From: Okeania sp. SIO1I7
GTDB taxonomy: Bacteria > Cyanobacteriota > Cyanobacteriia > Cyanobacteriales > Microcoleaceae
DNA length: 64,000 nucleotides
Reading direction: 5' to 3'
Assembly (NCBI GenBank): GCA_010672585.1
Contig: JAAHGF010000022.1
Span: forward strand, 62,001 to 126,000
How positions within the stretch are numbered: position 1 is the first letter of the stretch; every line of letters starts with the position of its first letter. Shown here in pieces: positions 1 through 8,068 of the stretch. The notes under the pieces were generated by a model that saw nothing but the letters and a program-made list of their open reading frames with translations, searched no databases and was not told where the DNA came from. Position numbers and translations under genes: made by a program.

Positions 1-640
1 TGAAAATAATTTAATATTTGTCCTGCACTGGAGGGCGATCGCTTTTTTTCATCGGACTATATTTGTCAGATTTTAAGCCAAAACTATAGCGCCATAATAT
101 TTTTCTCTATCTGGAGAAGGCAAAAGAAAACTTTGTCTATCCTCAGCAAATTTCCACGCTATGGAGGATAGATGAAAATAATTTAATATTTGTCCTGCAC
201 TGGAGGGCGATCGCTTTTTTTCATCGGACTATATTTGTCAGATTTTAAGCTAAAACTATAGCGCCATACTATTTTTCTCTATCTGGAGAAGGCAAAAGAA
301 AACTTTGTCTATCCTCAGCAAATTTCCACGCTATGGAGGATAGATGAAAATAATTCAATATTTACCTGGCACTGGAGGGCGATCACCTTTTTTGATTGGA
401 CTTCCTCAGAATAATTTCTCAGATTTTGAGCCAAAACTATAGCGCCATACTATTTTTCTCTATTTGGGAGAAGGTAAAAGAAAATTTTGTCTATCCTCAG
501 CAAATTTCCACGCTATGGAAGATAGATGAAAATAATTTAATATTTCCCCGACATTGGAAGGCGATCGCCTTTTTTCATCAGACTTTCTGAGAATATATTT
601 CTAAGATTTAGAGCCAAAACTATAGCGCCATACTATTTAG
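1..640. repeat. 172-bp tandem direct repeat, about 3.6 copies
   Basis: Successive units begin with TGAAAATAATT at about 1, 173, 345 and 527. The first two periods are exactly 172 bp; the third is about 182 bp with small insertions. Each unit has a HIP1-like GCGATCGC (decayed to GCGATCACC in unit 3), the string ACTATAGCGCCATA and a CACGCTATGGAGGATAGATG segment. The short open frame inside it (396-590) follows the repeat and has no coding character. The array runs off the left window edge, so its full copy number is unknown. The 95 bp between it and the next gene (641-735) show nothing distinctive. Confidence 0.9.
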
Positions 641-735
641 TCAAAGGAAAACCTCTTGTAGATTCTTTTAATCACTCTTATGATTCAAAAACATTCTTTT
701 TTCACCCTTGCTAAAGCACCTACCAGCTTCCTCAG

Positions 736-2031
736 ATGAACAGCAAATTATTTCAACAAATCCGAATATTAGACCCAGTTTCCAATACAGACACAATTGC
801 TGATGTATTAATCATCGATAGTAAAATCGCAGCGGTTGAGACACAAATTTCTGAATTCCCCACCAAAACAGAAATTCAAAATTCCCACGGACTAATTTTA
901 GGCCCTGGTTTAGTAGACTTATATTCTCATAGTGGCGAACCAGGGTTTGAGGAACGAGAAACTATAGAGTCTTTAATTCAAGCTGCTACAGCAGGGGGTT
1001 TTACTAGATTAGCTATTTTGCCCGATACTTTTCCACCTGTAGATAATCCTGCTGGTTTGGCCAGGTTGCAAAATTTAGCCAAAAATTATGCTCCTACTCC
1101 CATCTTTTATTATTGGGGTGCTATTACCCAAGGTTTACAAGGCGAACAAATGACCGAGTTGGGAGAATTAGCAGCAACAGGAGTTGTGGGGTTTGCGGAT
1201 GGTTTGCCTCTACAAAATCTTGGTTTGTTACGACGAGTCTTGGAATATCTCAAACCTCTGAATAAACCTCTAGCTTTATGTTGCAATAATTCTAGGTTGG
1301 CGGGTAAAGGTGTAATGCGAGAAGGATATGATTCTATTCGCTTGGGTTTGCCTGGTGTTCCGACAATGGCTGAAACTTCTGCTTTAGCTGCTGTATTGGA
1401 ATTGGTAGATGCTATTGGAACTCCTGTCCATATTATGCGGGTTTCCACTGCTCGAAGTGTGGAATTGATTAGAGTAGCTAAAAGTAGGGGTTTGCCTATT
1501 ACTGCTAGTACAACTTGGATGCACCTATTATTAGATACTCAAGCTATTGACGGAAAGTATACTTTAAATTCTCCCTTCCTTCCCTACGATCCAAATTTAC
1601 GTTTAGACCCTCCTTTGGGAAATATTAGCGATCGCTTGGCTTTGATTGAGGGTATTAAGGATGGAGTTTTGGATGTTGTTGCTATTGACCATACTCCCTA
1701 CAGTTATGAAGAAAAAACTGTAGCTTTTTCTGAAGCACCCACAGGAGCTATAGGACTAGAGATAGCATTACCTTTATTATGGCAAAATCTGGTAGAAACA
1801 CAAGAATTATCAGCAATGGATTTATGGAGAGTTTTGAGTACCAACCCGGCAAAATGTTTAGGAGTAAATTTAGGAGCTATTGTTCCTAACAAAGCAGCAG
1901 ATGTGACTCTATTTGCCCCTCAAAAAACTTGGCAAGTAGATAGACAAACTTTAAAATCTCGTTCCACTAATACCCCCTGGTTAGAGAAACAAATTGTAGG
2001 CCGTGTTTTAACTCTGACTTTTACCGAATAA
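736..2031 (+). CDS. dihydroorotase-like protein, probably non-catalytic paralog
   Basis: This 431-residue protein has the cyclic amidohydrolase fold of dihydroorotase, the enzyme that closes carbamoyl-aspartate to dihydroorotate in pyrimidine synthesis. The usual DxHxHxREPG metal motif is DLYSHSGEPG at residues 61-70: the first His is Tyr and the substrate-binding Arg is Gly. The PNTKP segment is PDTFP, the carboxylated-Lys region is not recognisable, the usual AVHAEN is ALCCNN, and the HILHTST segment is HIMRVST. The late Asp (AIDHTPY) remains. I therefore read it as an inactive partner or regulator, like the inactive DHOase homologs that pair with aspartate transcarbamoylase in some bacteria. 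The catalytic paralog lies 2.5 kb downstream, and length is normal for the family. The family call is firm; loss of activity is inferred from the residues. Confidence 0.85.
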   Translation: MNSKLFQQIRILDPVSNTDTIADVLIIDSKIAAVETQISEFPTKTEIQNSHGLILGPGLVDLYSHSGEPGFEERETIESLIQAATAGGFTRLAILPDTFPPVDNPAGLARLQNLAKNYAPTPIFYYWGAITQGLQGEQMTELGELAATGVVGFADGLPLQNLGLLRRVLEYLKPLNKPLALCCNNSRLAGKGVMREGYDSIRLGLPGVPTMAETSALAAVLELVDAIGTPVHIMRVSTARSVELIRVAKSRGLPITASTTWMHLLLDTQAIDGKYTLNSPFLPYDPNLRLDPPLGNISDRLALIEGIKDGVLDVVAIDHTPYSYEEKTVAFSEAPTGAIGLEIALPLLWQNLVETQELSAMDLWRVLSTNPAKCLGVNLGAIVPNKAADVTLFAPQKTWQVDRQTLKSRSTNTPWLEKQIVGRVLTLTFTE

Positions 2032-2130
2032 TTAAGGTTTAAAGTCTCTGCTTTAAAAGAGAAAAAATCCTTTTAGCCAATTCTCTTCTCCTTGAAAAGA
2101 AGAGGTAATTATCTAAATGTTGGCAGAAAA

Positions 2131-2164
2131 CCCGCGCTCTCCTGCCACGGGAGCATCGTATGGG
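2131..2164. other. left-end hairpin of the IS200/IS605-type element
   Basis: An imperfect palindrome starting CCCGCGCTCTCC and ending TATGGG, upstream of tnpB. It resembles the right-end hairpin in sequence and position. Its role as a transposition end is inferred. Confidence 0.55.
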
Positions 2165-2232
2165 AATGCCAATCAATGTTGTGGTTTTACACACAATATG
2201 TTAAAGTATAAGAAGTTTTTAGTAAGTTGTAG

Positions 2233-3453
2233 ATGGTAGAAAAAGCCTACAAATTTAGATTCTACCCTACTCCAGAACAGGAAAATCTGTTGCGGAGAAC
2301 AATAGGCTGTGTACGACTAATCTACAACAAAGCTTTAGCTGCTAGAACTACTGCATGGTATGAACAAAAGCAAAGAGTGAGCTATAAGCAAACCTCAACA
2401 ATGCTTACCAACTGGAAAAAACAAGATGATTTGGATTTCCTAACTGAAGTAAGTAGTGTGCCGTTGCAGCAAGGCTTAAGACATCTACAGACAGCTTTTA
2501 CTAATTTTTTTAGTGGGCGTGCCAAATATCCTAATTTTAAGAAAAAGCGTCATGGTGGTAGTGCAGAATTTACGAAATCGGCATTCAAGTGGAAAGATGG
2601 TCAAGTCTATCTAGCTAAATGTTCTGACCCATTACCTATAAGGTGGAGTAGGCAACTACCCCAAAACTGTATGCCTAGTACAATTACTGTCAAACTTGAC
2701 CCAAGTGGTAGATGGTCTGTATCTTTGAGAGTCAACGACACCAGAGATTTGAGACTCAAACGGACTAACAAACAAGTAGGTATTGATTTAGGTATCACCA
2801 GTCTTTTAACTACCAGTGATGGAGAAAAAGTTGCGAACCCAAAGAATTTCAACAAGTTACACAAAAAATTAAGGCTAGCTCAAAAATCACTTTCTCGTAA
2901 AACCAAAGGTTCTAATAACTACCATAAAGCTAGACTGAAAGTAGCTAGGATACACGCAAAAATTAAAGATTCGAGGCTTGACTATACTCACAAAGTAACG
3001 ACTCAACTGATTAGAGAAAATCAAACTATTGTAGTTGAGGACTTGGGAGTAAAAAACATGGTAAAAAAGCGGTGCGACCCCGCGACGACGTCAGTCGCAA
3101 GGGAACGCGCACCAAGAGACCACAAATTAGCAAGAGCTATAAGTGATGCTAACTGGGGAGAATTAGTCAGGCAATTAGAATACAAAGCTCAATGGTACGG
3201 ACGAGAATTAATCAAAATTGACAGATATTTCCCCAGTTCTAAGCGTTGCTCTAATTGTGGACATATAATAGAAAAATTACCTCTAAACATTAGAGAGTGG
3301 GATTGTCCAGAGTGTGCAACTCACCATGACCGTGATGTTAACGCTTCGGTAAATATTTTGCGGATGGGAACCCGCGTCGGCGACAGACGCAAGGGAACGC
3401 CCACCAAGAAGGCTGCGGGAGGAGCAGTGTCAGTCTGTGGAGCGCGCTTTTAG
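2233..3453 (+). CDS. tnpB: TnpB, RNA-guided nuclease-type transposon protein, C-terminus frameshifted
   Basis: TnpB proteins of IS200/IS605 elements are RuvC-like nucleases guided by a transposon-end RNA. The catalytic residues are present: D185 (GIDLGIT), E269 (VVEDLG) and D368 (HDRDVNAS). A zinc ribbon with Cys339, 342, 358 and 361 lies between the last two. Two repeat-derived inserts are visible. Residues about 280-296 (DNA about 3070-3118) interrupt the usual NMVK-HKLARA junction, and about 379-397 (DNA 3366-3421) follow NILR. Both carry a CGCAAGGGAACGC core. The annotated end is premature: after about 3450 the family-typical tail (RPEGSKSRKAGAKK) continues in another frame to a TGA near 3540. 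The nuclease core is intact, but activity is doubtful because of the inserts and the shifted tail. Confidence 0.85.
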   Translation: MVEKAYKFRFYPTPEQENLLRRTIGCVRLIYNKALAARTTAWYEQKQRVSYKQTSTMLTNWKKQDDLDFLTEVSSVPLQQGLRHLQTAFTNFFSGRAKYPNFKKKRHGGSAEFTKSAFKWKDGQVYLAKCSDPLPIRWSRQLPQNCMPSTITVKLDPSGRWSVSLRVNDTRDLRLKRTNKQVGIDLGITSLLTTSDGEKVANPKNFNKLHKKLRLAQKSLSRKTKGSNNYHKARLKVARIHAKIKDSRLDYTHKVTTQLIRENQTIVVEDLGVKNMVKKRCDPATTSVARERAPRDHKLARAISDANWGELVRQLEYKAQWYGRELIKIDRYFPSSKRCSNCGHIIEKLPLNIREWDCPECATHHDRDVNASVNILRMGTRVGDRRKGTPTKKAAGGAVSVCGARF

Positions 3454-3524
3454 ACCAGAAGGGAGCAAGTCCCGGAAGGCGGGTGCTAAGAAACAGAAAG
3501 TCTCTAACAGTGATGCTAGGGAAT

Positions 3525-3554
3525 CCCGCGCTGTCTCGTGAGAGCAGCGTCGGG
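3525..3554. other. right-end hairpin of the IS200/IS605-type element
   Basis: CCCGCGCTGTCTC pairs with GAGAGCAGCGTCGGG, allowing small mismatches. It lies just past the end of the tnpB reading frame and before TCAA. In related elements this region also forms the 3' part of the guide (omega) RNA. That role is an inference here. Confidence 0.6.
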
Positions 3555-3560
3555 AGGATG

Positions 3561-4214
3561 TCAATTGTACAATGGCAACTCATCTATACTACCAATGGTA
3601 TCCAGTGGCCAAAAGCGAAATATAGCTCGACCAATGATATTTTCATAAGGTACAAAACCCCAACACCGACCATCGTAACTATGATTACGATTATCTCCCA
3701 TGACTAAATAGGAATCTGGAGGCACTGTCACAGGTTCAGAAAGAAACCTTTTATCAGGGGGACAAACATCTATTCTTGTTTTTTGGTGGTTAACTTTTCT
3801 CGCCTCAAGTTCGGCAGGATTCAAATCTGAAGCAACGTAGGTTTCTTCTACTATTTTGTCATTCACATATACTTTTCCATTTTTCAGTTCCACCCGGTCT
3901 TCTGGCACACCAACTATACGTTTAATAAAAGCATCTTTATACTGAGTTTTCAGTTCATTTGTCGGATTAAAAACCACAATATCTCCCCTTTGAGGTTCTC
4001 TAAATTTGTAACCCAATTTATCTATAATCAAACGGTCATTAATTTGTAATGTTGGTAGCATTGAACCAGAAGGAATATAACGTGCCTCAGCAACAAATTG
4101 TCGAATTCCAATAGCCAAAATCACACTAAGTCCTATGGTTTTGATTGATTCAACCCATGGATTTTCTTCATTTTGCTCTTCTTTGTTTACTTGTTTTTTT
4201 TCTTGATTCATCAT
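3561..4214 (-). CDS. lepB: signal peptidase I
   Basis: This 217-residue S26 family protease removes signal peptides at the outer face of the cytoplasmic or thylakoid membrane. One membrane segment spans about residues 26-43. The catalytic Ser is S51 in the IPSGSMLPT motif and the general-base Lys is K98 in FIKRIVGVP. The C-terminal box [15 protein letters not shown] is complete. An acidic, Gln- and Lys-rich cytosolic leader of about 20 residues precedes the membrane segment, and overall length is normal for cyanobacterial LepB. Its stop codon coincides with the presumed right end of the neighbouring insertion element, so the last residues may have been changed by that insertion. It is transcribed towards tnpB and divergently from pyrC. 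Confidence 0.95.
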   Translation of the reverse strand: MMNQEKKQVNKEEQNEENPWVESIKTIGLSVILAIGIRQFVAEARYIPSGSMLPTLQINDRLIIDKLGYKFREPQRGDIVVFNPTNELKTQYKDAFIKRIVGVPEDRVELKNGKVYVNDKIVEETYVASDLNPAELEARKVNHQKTRIDVCPPDKRFLSEPVTVPPDSYLVMGDNRNHSYDGRCWGFVPYENIIGRAIFRFWPLDTIGSIDELPLYN

Positions 4215-4569
4215 CTATAAATAATTAATTGAAAAATACTTAATTTTGATTGTAGATTTAGAATTTGAGTCTCCCAGTTAATTTTTTTGATTATCTAAAA
4301 TATATAGCAATCCTATTTTCAGTTGTAATATTTTGCTGGTAGTTTAGAACTCATATAGGGGAGCCGTAGGATTAGCGACTTAAATAATTTTAAAGGTTTG
4401 CAGTTAAAATTAACTTTGATAAGAATTTTCACAACCAATGCGCGGATTGTTATATAAAATTAGCAGGTGTCTCAACAGTCTAAATTAACAATTAATTAGT
4501 AAATGTCCTAGTTTTTAAATCGCTCATCATAATATTATATAACAATCTTATTAAAACTAATTTTTCATC
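4215..4569. other. divergent spacer between lepB and pyrC
   Basis: AT-rich spacer that must carry promoters for both flanking genes. No convincing -10/-35 pair or operator stands out. It contains GGGGAGCCGTAGGATTAGCG near 4359, which resembles GGGAGCCGTCGGATTGGCG near 60425, suggesting a low-copy dispersed repeat. Confidence 0.5.
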
Positions 4570-5901
4570 ATGTCCCCTACTTCTTCTTTATTAATCCGTC
4601 GTGCTCGTATTCTTCTTCCTGATGGAGAATTTCTCGTCGGTGATGTGCAAATTCAAGGTGGAGAAATTATTCAGGTTGCTCCAGAAATTTCATCTTCTGA
4701 AGCTCCGGCAAAAATCATAGATGCTGAAGGCTTAACTCTATTACCTGGAGTCATCGACCCCCAGGTACATTTTCGGGAACCTGGATTAGAACATAAGGAA
4801 GATTTATTTACTGCTAGTCGAGCTTGTGTGAAAGGTGGTGTTACTTCTTTTCTGGAAATGCCTAATACTAAACCTTTGACTACGACTCAAGCAGCATTGG
4901 ATGATAAGTTACAACGGGCAGCTCAAAAATGTTTGGTTAATTTCGGTTTTTTTATTGGGGCAACAGCAGAAAATTTACCCGATTTATTAACAGCTAATCC
5001 TACTTCTGGGATTAAAATTTTTATGGGTTCTATGCACGGACCTTTGTTAGTAGATACTGAGGAAAAGTTAGAGCCTATTTTTGCTAGGGGAAAAAGGTTA
5101 ATAGCTGTTCATGCAGAAAATCAAGCTCGAATTGATGAAAGGAAAAAAGAATTTGCGGGTATTTCTGACCCTGCTATTCATTCACAAATTCAGGATAATG
5201 AGACTGCTTTATTGGCAACCAAGATGGCTTTAAAGTTGTCGAAAAAATATCAGCGGAGGTTACATATTTTGCATACTTCGACTGGAGATGAAGCTGAATT
5301 ATTGCGTCAGGATAAACCTAGTTGGGTTACTGCTGAAGTTACACCTCAACATTTGTTATTAAATACAAGTGCTTATGAAAAGATTGGTACTTTAGCTCAG
5401 ATGAATCCTCCTTTAAAATCTGCTTGGGATAATGATATTTTATGGCAAGCTTTGTTGGATGGAGTAATTGATTTTATTGCCACAGATCATGCACCTCATA
5501 CTTTGGAAGAAAAAGGTAAAGGTTATCCGAATACTCCTTCAGGAATGCCTGGAGTAGAAACTTCTTTACCCTTAATGTTGACTCAAGCTATCCAGGGAAG
5601 ATGTTCTGTTCCTCAAGTTTCTAATTGGATGTCTACTGCCGTTGCTAAAGGTTATGGCATTCCGAAAAAAGGAGCGATCGCTCCTGGTTTTGATGCAGAT
5701 TTAGTATTAGTTGATTTGGATAATTATCGCCCTGTTTTAAGAGAGGAATTAATGACAAAATGTGGGTGGAGTCCGTTTGAAGGATGGAGTTTAACTGGTT
5801 GGCCTGTTGTTACTATTGTTGGGGGAGAAGTTGTGTTTAATCGTGGTGAATTTAATTCTGATTTTCGGGGTAAAGCTTTGAGTTTTTCGGAAATTTCCTG
5901 A
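4570..5901 (+). CDS. pyrC: dihydroorotase, catalytic type
   Basis: This 443-residue enzyme catalyses the third step of de novo pyrimidine synthesis, cyclising N-carbamoyl-L-aspartate to dihydroorotate in the cytosol. The metal motif is DPQVHFREPG (residues 63-72). The first His is Gln, a form I recall from other bacterial DHOases, while the second His and the substrate Arg are kept. The PNTKP loop, the carboxylated Lys in GIKIFMGS, the His residues of AVHAEN and HILHTST, and the Asp of ATDHAPH are all present, unlike in the paralog at 736-2031. It ends with the usual amidohydrolase tail (GWPVVTIVGG). The start ATG follows an AT-rich leader with no clear Shine-Dalgarno. It is monocistronic here. 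Confidence 0.93.
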   Translation: MSPTSSLLIRRARILLPDGEFLVGDVQIQGGEIIQVAPEISSSEAPAKIIDAEGLTLLPGVIDPQVHFREPGLEHKEDLFTASRACVKGGVTSFLEMPNTKPLTTTQAALDDKLQRAAQKCLVNFGFFIGATAENLPDLLTANPTSGIKIFMGSMHGPLLVDTEEKLEPIFARGKRLIAVHAENQARIDERKKEFAGISDPAIHSQIQDNETALLATKMALKLSKKYQRRLHILHTSTGDEAELLRQDKPSWVTAEVTPQHLLLNTSAYEKIGTLAQMNPPLKSAWDNDILWQALLDGVIDFIATDHAPHTLEEKGKGYPNTPSGMPGVETSLPLMLTQAIQGRCSVPQVSNWMSTAVAKGYGIPKKGAIAPGFDADLVLVDLDNYRPVLREELMTKCGWSPFEGWSLTGWPVVTIVGGEVVFNRGEFNSDFRGKALSFSEIS

Positions 5902-6413
5902 CTAATTATAGAAGAAGGAAGAAGTAAAGAAGAGAGAAGAAAGAAGGAAGAAGGAAGAAAGAAAATCTTACGTTATTAAATATTTGTAGTGCGGGCATCT
6001 TGCCCGCTCCGGGGTGTACCTCACGCTTAGTGGAATCTGCTGTAATTTTTCCCTATTGCCAAAGCAACTTTTTGGCGTTGCTGAAATGTAATAGACATCT
6101 CCAAAAATCAAAAATAAAATCAATTCTCACACATAAATTATCAATTCTTTCTCCCTAATGCCTACTGCCTACTGCTTACTGCCTACTCCCTCTTTTCTGT
6201 AGATGTCTAATGGTAAGTATAGCAATGTGCGCTGGCATATTTACAAATTTCAGGAACTGTCCAATAACTAAAAGTCTTATATTATTCCAACGGAGATGCT
6301 GCTCAAACAGCTTTTTATCCCCCCTACTGCCTGTTGCCTATTGCCTGTTGCCTGCGCGCAGCGCTATAGCTGAAGGTAAAATTGAAAAACCTATGTTTTG
6401 CGTTGATACTTAA
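5902..6413. repeat. repeat-filled spacer after pyrC
   Basis: No gene is seen. The stretch has a purine-only GAAGAAGGAAGAA run (about 5910-5965) and a GCGGGCATCTTGCCCGC palindrome (about 5990-6008). It then has half of a TTACAGCAGATTCCA-family element (about 6033-6047) and a copy of the TAGACATCTCC family (6090-6211). A GCGCGCAGCGCTATAGC palindrome lies near 6354-6370. Short open frames here are repeat-derived. Confidence 0.75.
6090..6211. mobile_element. MITE-like element, TAGACATCTCC family
   Basis: It begins ATAGACATCTCC and ends with AGATGTCTAAT, so the ends are inverted repeats. The interior is AAAAATCAAAAAT...AAATTATCAATT plus a run of CCTACTG words. Close relatives lie at 29188-29277 and 44632-44740, and partial ones near 13978, 16415, 19845 and 55840. 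It has no coding capacity. Confidence 0.7.
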
Positions 6414-6528
6414 CAGGACTTACCCACGGAAACTAAATACAGTGAGGGCGAATGCCATTTGCGCTCCGCAAAGCTCCGAATGGTGGCCCTACATATGGCG
6501 TTTTCAAGGTAAATTTGCGTAAGTCCTG
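6414..6528. mobile_element. 115-bp MITE with 6-bp target duplication
   Basis: The inverted ends are CAGGACTTAC (6414-6423) and GTAAGTCCTG (6519-6528). The direct repeat ACTTAA flanks it exactly on both sides (6408-6413 and 6529-6534). The interior holds a GCGCTCCGCAAAGC palindromic segment. A half copy with the same end (CAGGACTTACGCAAAA) lies near 16661. A 6-bp duplication points to a DDE-type transposase acting in trans; none is encoded in the window. Confidence 0.85.
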
Positions 6529-7011
6529 ACTTAATCTAAAAATCATTACTATTCAGCAACGCCAACTTTTTTCCCGCAAAAATTTTTGACATTATGTTTA
6601 GCTACAAAAGAAACAGTCCAAAAGGCTAAGTATAATTCTAACTAATCAAAATATCTTAAACAATTGTTTATTCAAATCAAAACCACTTAAATTGAGGCAA
6701 AATTATTAAAAATTATCTAACGTACTTGCTTTATTACAGCGATTTGTATCATATTTTAAACATTGATATGATGCTCTACTTGTATCTAACAGTAAAAATA
6801 TTCTGTTTCTAGGAAGCTAAAAGCCAGTATTTACGTTAAAACCATCCTAAAAATTATAATTTGAACCTCACTATAGATAACGGCAAAAAAACAAATTTCC
6901 AATAAGCATAAATACTTGAGTAAATATAACTATTGACAAATTCCTTTTTGTTAGTATTTCAACGTAAGCTTTTTTTCGACTAGAGATTAAGTCAGAGAAG
7001 AAAAAATTAAA
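6529..7011. other. AT-rich spacer
   Basis: No gene, repeat or clear regulatory motif recognised. A purine stretch GAGAAGAAAAAATTAAA lies just before the ATG at 7012 and may include its ribosome binding site (AGAGAAG). Confidence 0.4.
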
Positions 7012-7275
7012 ATGTATAAAAAATCAAAAGAACTAACAGAAATCATCAGAAAAGTAGACAGCCTTTCACCAGAAGAGCAACTATCTTTAATATCTTATTT
7101 AACAAATAGACTGAAAATGTGTGAAATCAAAAAAAAGCCGAGTAGAGATTGGACAGACTTAGAAGGAATAGCACCTAATTTACTAGAAGGAATGGATGCT
7201 CAAGAGTATGTTACTCGGATGAGACGAGGAGAGTTTCCCGAGTTAGAAATTCAACAAAAGAAATTGGGTAATTAA
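7012..7275 (+). CDS. probable VapB-like antitoxin
   Basis: This 87-residue hydrophilic protein has an N-terminal helical segment with the SPEEQLSLISYLTNRL pattern common in cyanobacterial antitoxins. It also has a C-terminal segment rich in Arg and Glu (EYVTRMRRGEFPELE). It starts 2 bp before a PIN-domain remnant, the usual antitoxin-toxin order. No defined DNA-binding fold can be read with confidence, so the assignment rests on context and general resemblance. The partner toxin is truncated, so the antitoxin may now be an orphan. Confidence 0.65.
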   Translation: MYKKSKELTEIIRKVDSLSPEEQLSLISYLTNRLKMCEIKKKPSRDWTDLEGIAPNLLEGMDAQEYVTRMRRGEFPELEIQQKKLGN

Positions 7276-7277
7276 CA

Positions 7278-7484
7278 GTGAATATAGAAGAAAGTCTCCA
7301 GGATATAACTCACTTATTTATAGACACTGCACCAGTTATTTACTACGTTGAACAAAACCCCCGATATCTAGAAATAGCAAGAGCTGTATTTAATTATATT
7401 CGCGAAGGTACTTTAATAGCAGTAACTTCTCCAATTACCTTATCTGAATGTTTAGTACGTCCCTATAGTTTAGGACAGACATAA
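7278..7484 (+). pseudogene. PIN-domain (VapC-like) toxin remnant
   Basis: VapC toxins are small PIN-domain RNases. The frame has the N-terminal acidic site (FIDTAPVIYYVE) and the next conserved Glu (TLSECLVRP), then stops at 68 residues, about half the usual length. The expected next codon after GQT is Glu, and the sequence reads TAA, so one base change could have created the stop. Downstream frames (LQQYFAVF, then another stop) keep only a short resemblance, so the C-terminal half with the other catalytic acids is gone. The start is GTG at 7278, two bases after the antitoxin stop. Confidence 0.75.
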
Positions 7485-7574
7485 TTACAGCAATACTTTG
7501 CTGTTTTTCCTTATTTACTCCATACCTTCATACCTATTTAATAGGACTTGGTTTCCACATCCGAAGTAAAAATA

Positions 7575-8066
7575 CTATACTAAATTTTCCCAATCTAAAT
7601 CAACCTTACCAATAGAAATTAATTTAGCCTGCCGCCCGCGGAGGGTTTTCTCAACAGTATATCCTGCATTAGAAAAGCTCAAACAAACCCGCAAAAAATT
7701 AGGAGGATAATAAACTAACTTTTCAGCCCATTCAATCGCCACAATACCCAAAGATACTTCCAAACCCTCCCAATAAATATCCAAATTTAAAGCTTCAATT
7801 TCAGAACTTTCTAAACGATATAAATCTAAATGATAAAGAGGAATTCTGCCAGAAAAATACTCATTAATCAAAGTAAAAGTAGGACTATCAATTGTTTCTT
7901 TTATTCCCAAACCAGCACCAAGACCTTGAACAAAAGTAGTTTTACCACTGCCTAAATTTCCCTCCAATAAAATTACACTACCAGCAGGCAAAATTTCCCC
8001 TAAACTTTTACCAAGATTGTGAGTTGCTAGAGTATTTTGTAGTGACAAAAAAACTTCTTTATTCAT
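7575..8066 (-). CDS. tsaE: tRNA threonylcarbamoyladenosine biosynthesis ATPase TsaE
   Basis: TsaE is the ATPase that works with TsaB and TsaD to make t6A37 on ANN-decoding tRNAs. The 163-residue protein has a Walker A motif GNLGSGKT at residues 36-43, the SPTFTLINEY switch segment and the HLDLYRL motif. It also has the EWAEKL segment typical of the family near residue 115. Length is normal. It begins 2 bp after the yvcK stop codon, so the two genes form an operon. The 3' end carries a GC-rich CCGCCCGCGGAGGG patch coding LRGRQAK, unlike the AT-rich surroundings; it may be a small repeat insertion. Confidence 0.93.
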   Translation of the reverse strand: MNKEVFLSLQNTLATHNLGKSLGEILPAGSVILLEGNLGSGKTTFVQGLGAGLGIKETIDSPTFTLINEYFSGRIPLYHLDLYRLESSEIEALNLDIYWEGLEVSLGIVAIEWAEKLVYYPPNFLRVCLSFSNAGYTVEKTLRGRQAKLISIGKVDLDWENLV

Positions 8067-8068
8067 AA

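Larger units (their letters stand above)
2126..3564 (+). mobile_element. IS200/IS605-superfamily element, tnpB only (IS1341-like)
   Basis: One tnpB gene is bracketed by two imperfect hairpins, at 2131-2164 and 3525-3554, as expected for the subterminal structures used by Y1 transposases. No tnpA is nearby, so movement would need a transposase in trans. The right end appears to finish at TCAA (3561-3564), which overlaps the stop codon of the convergent signal peptidase gene. The exact ends are inferred from the hairpins and could be off by several bases. Confidence 0.65.

Noticed and set aside
396-590. 64-residue open frame
   Set aside because: Lies wholly within the tandem repeat and changes with the repeat unit; no ribosome site or protein-like composition.
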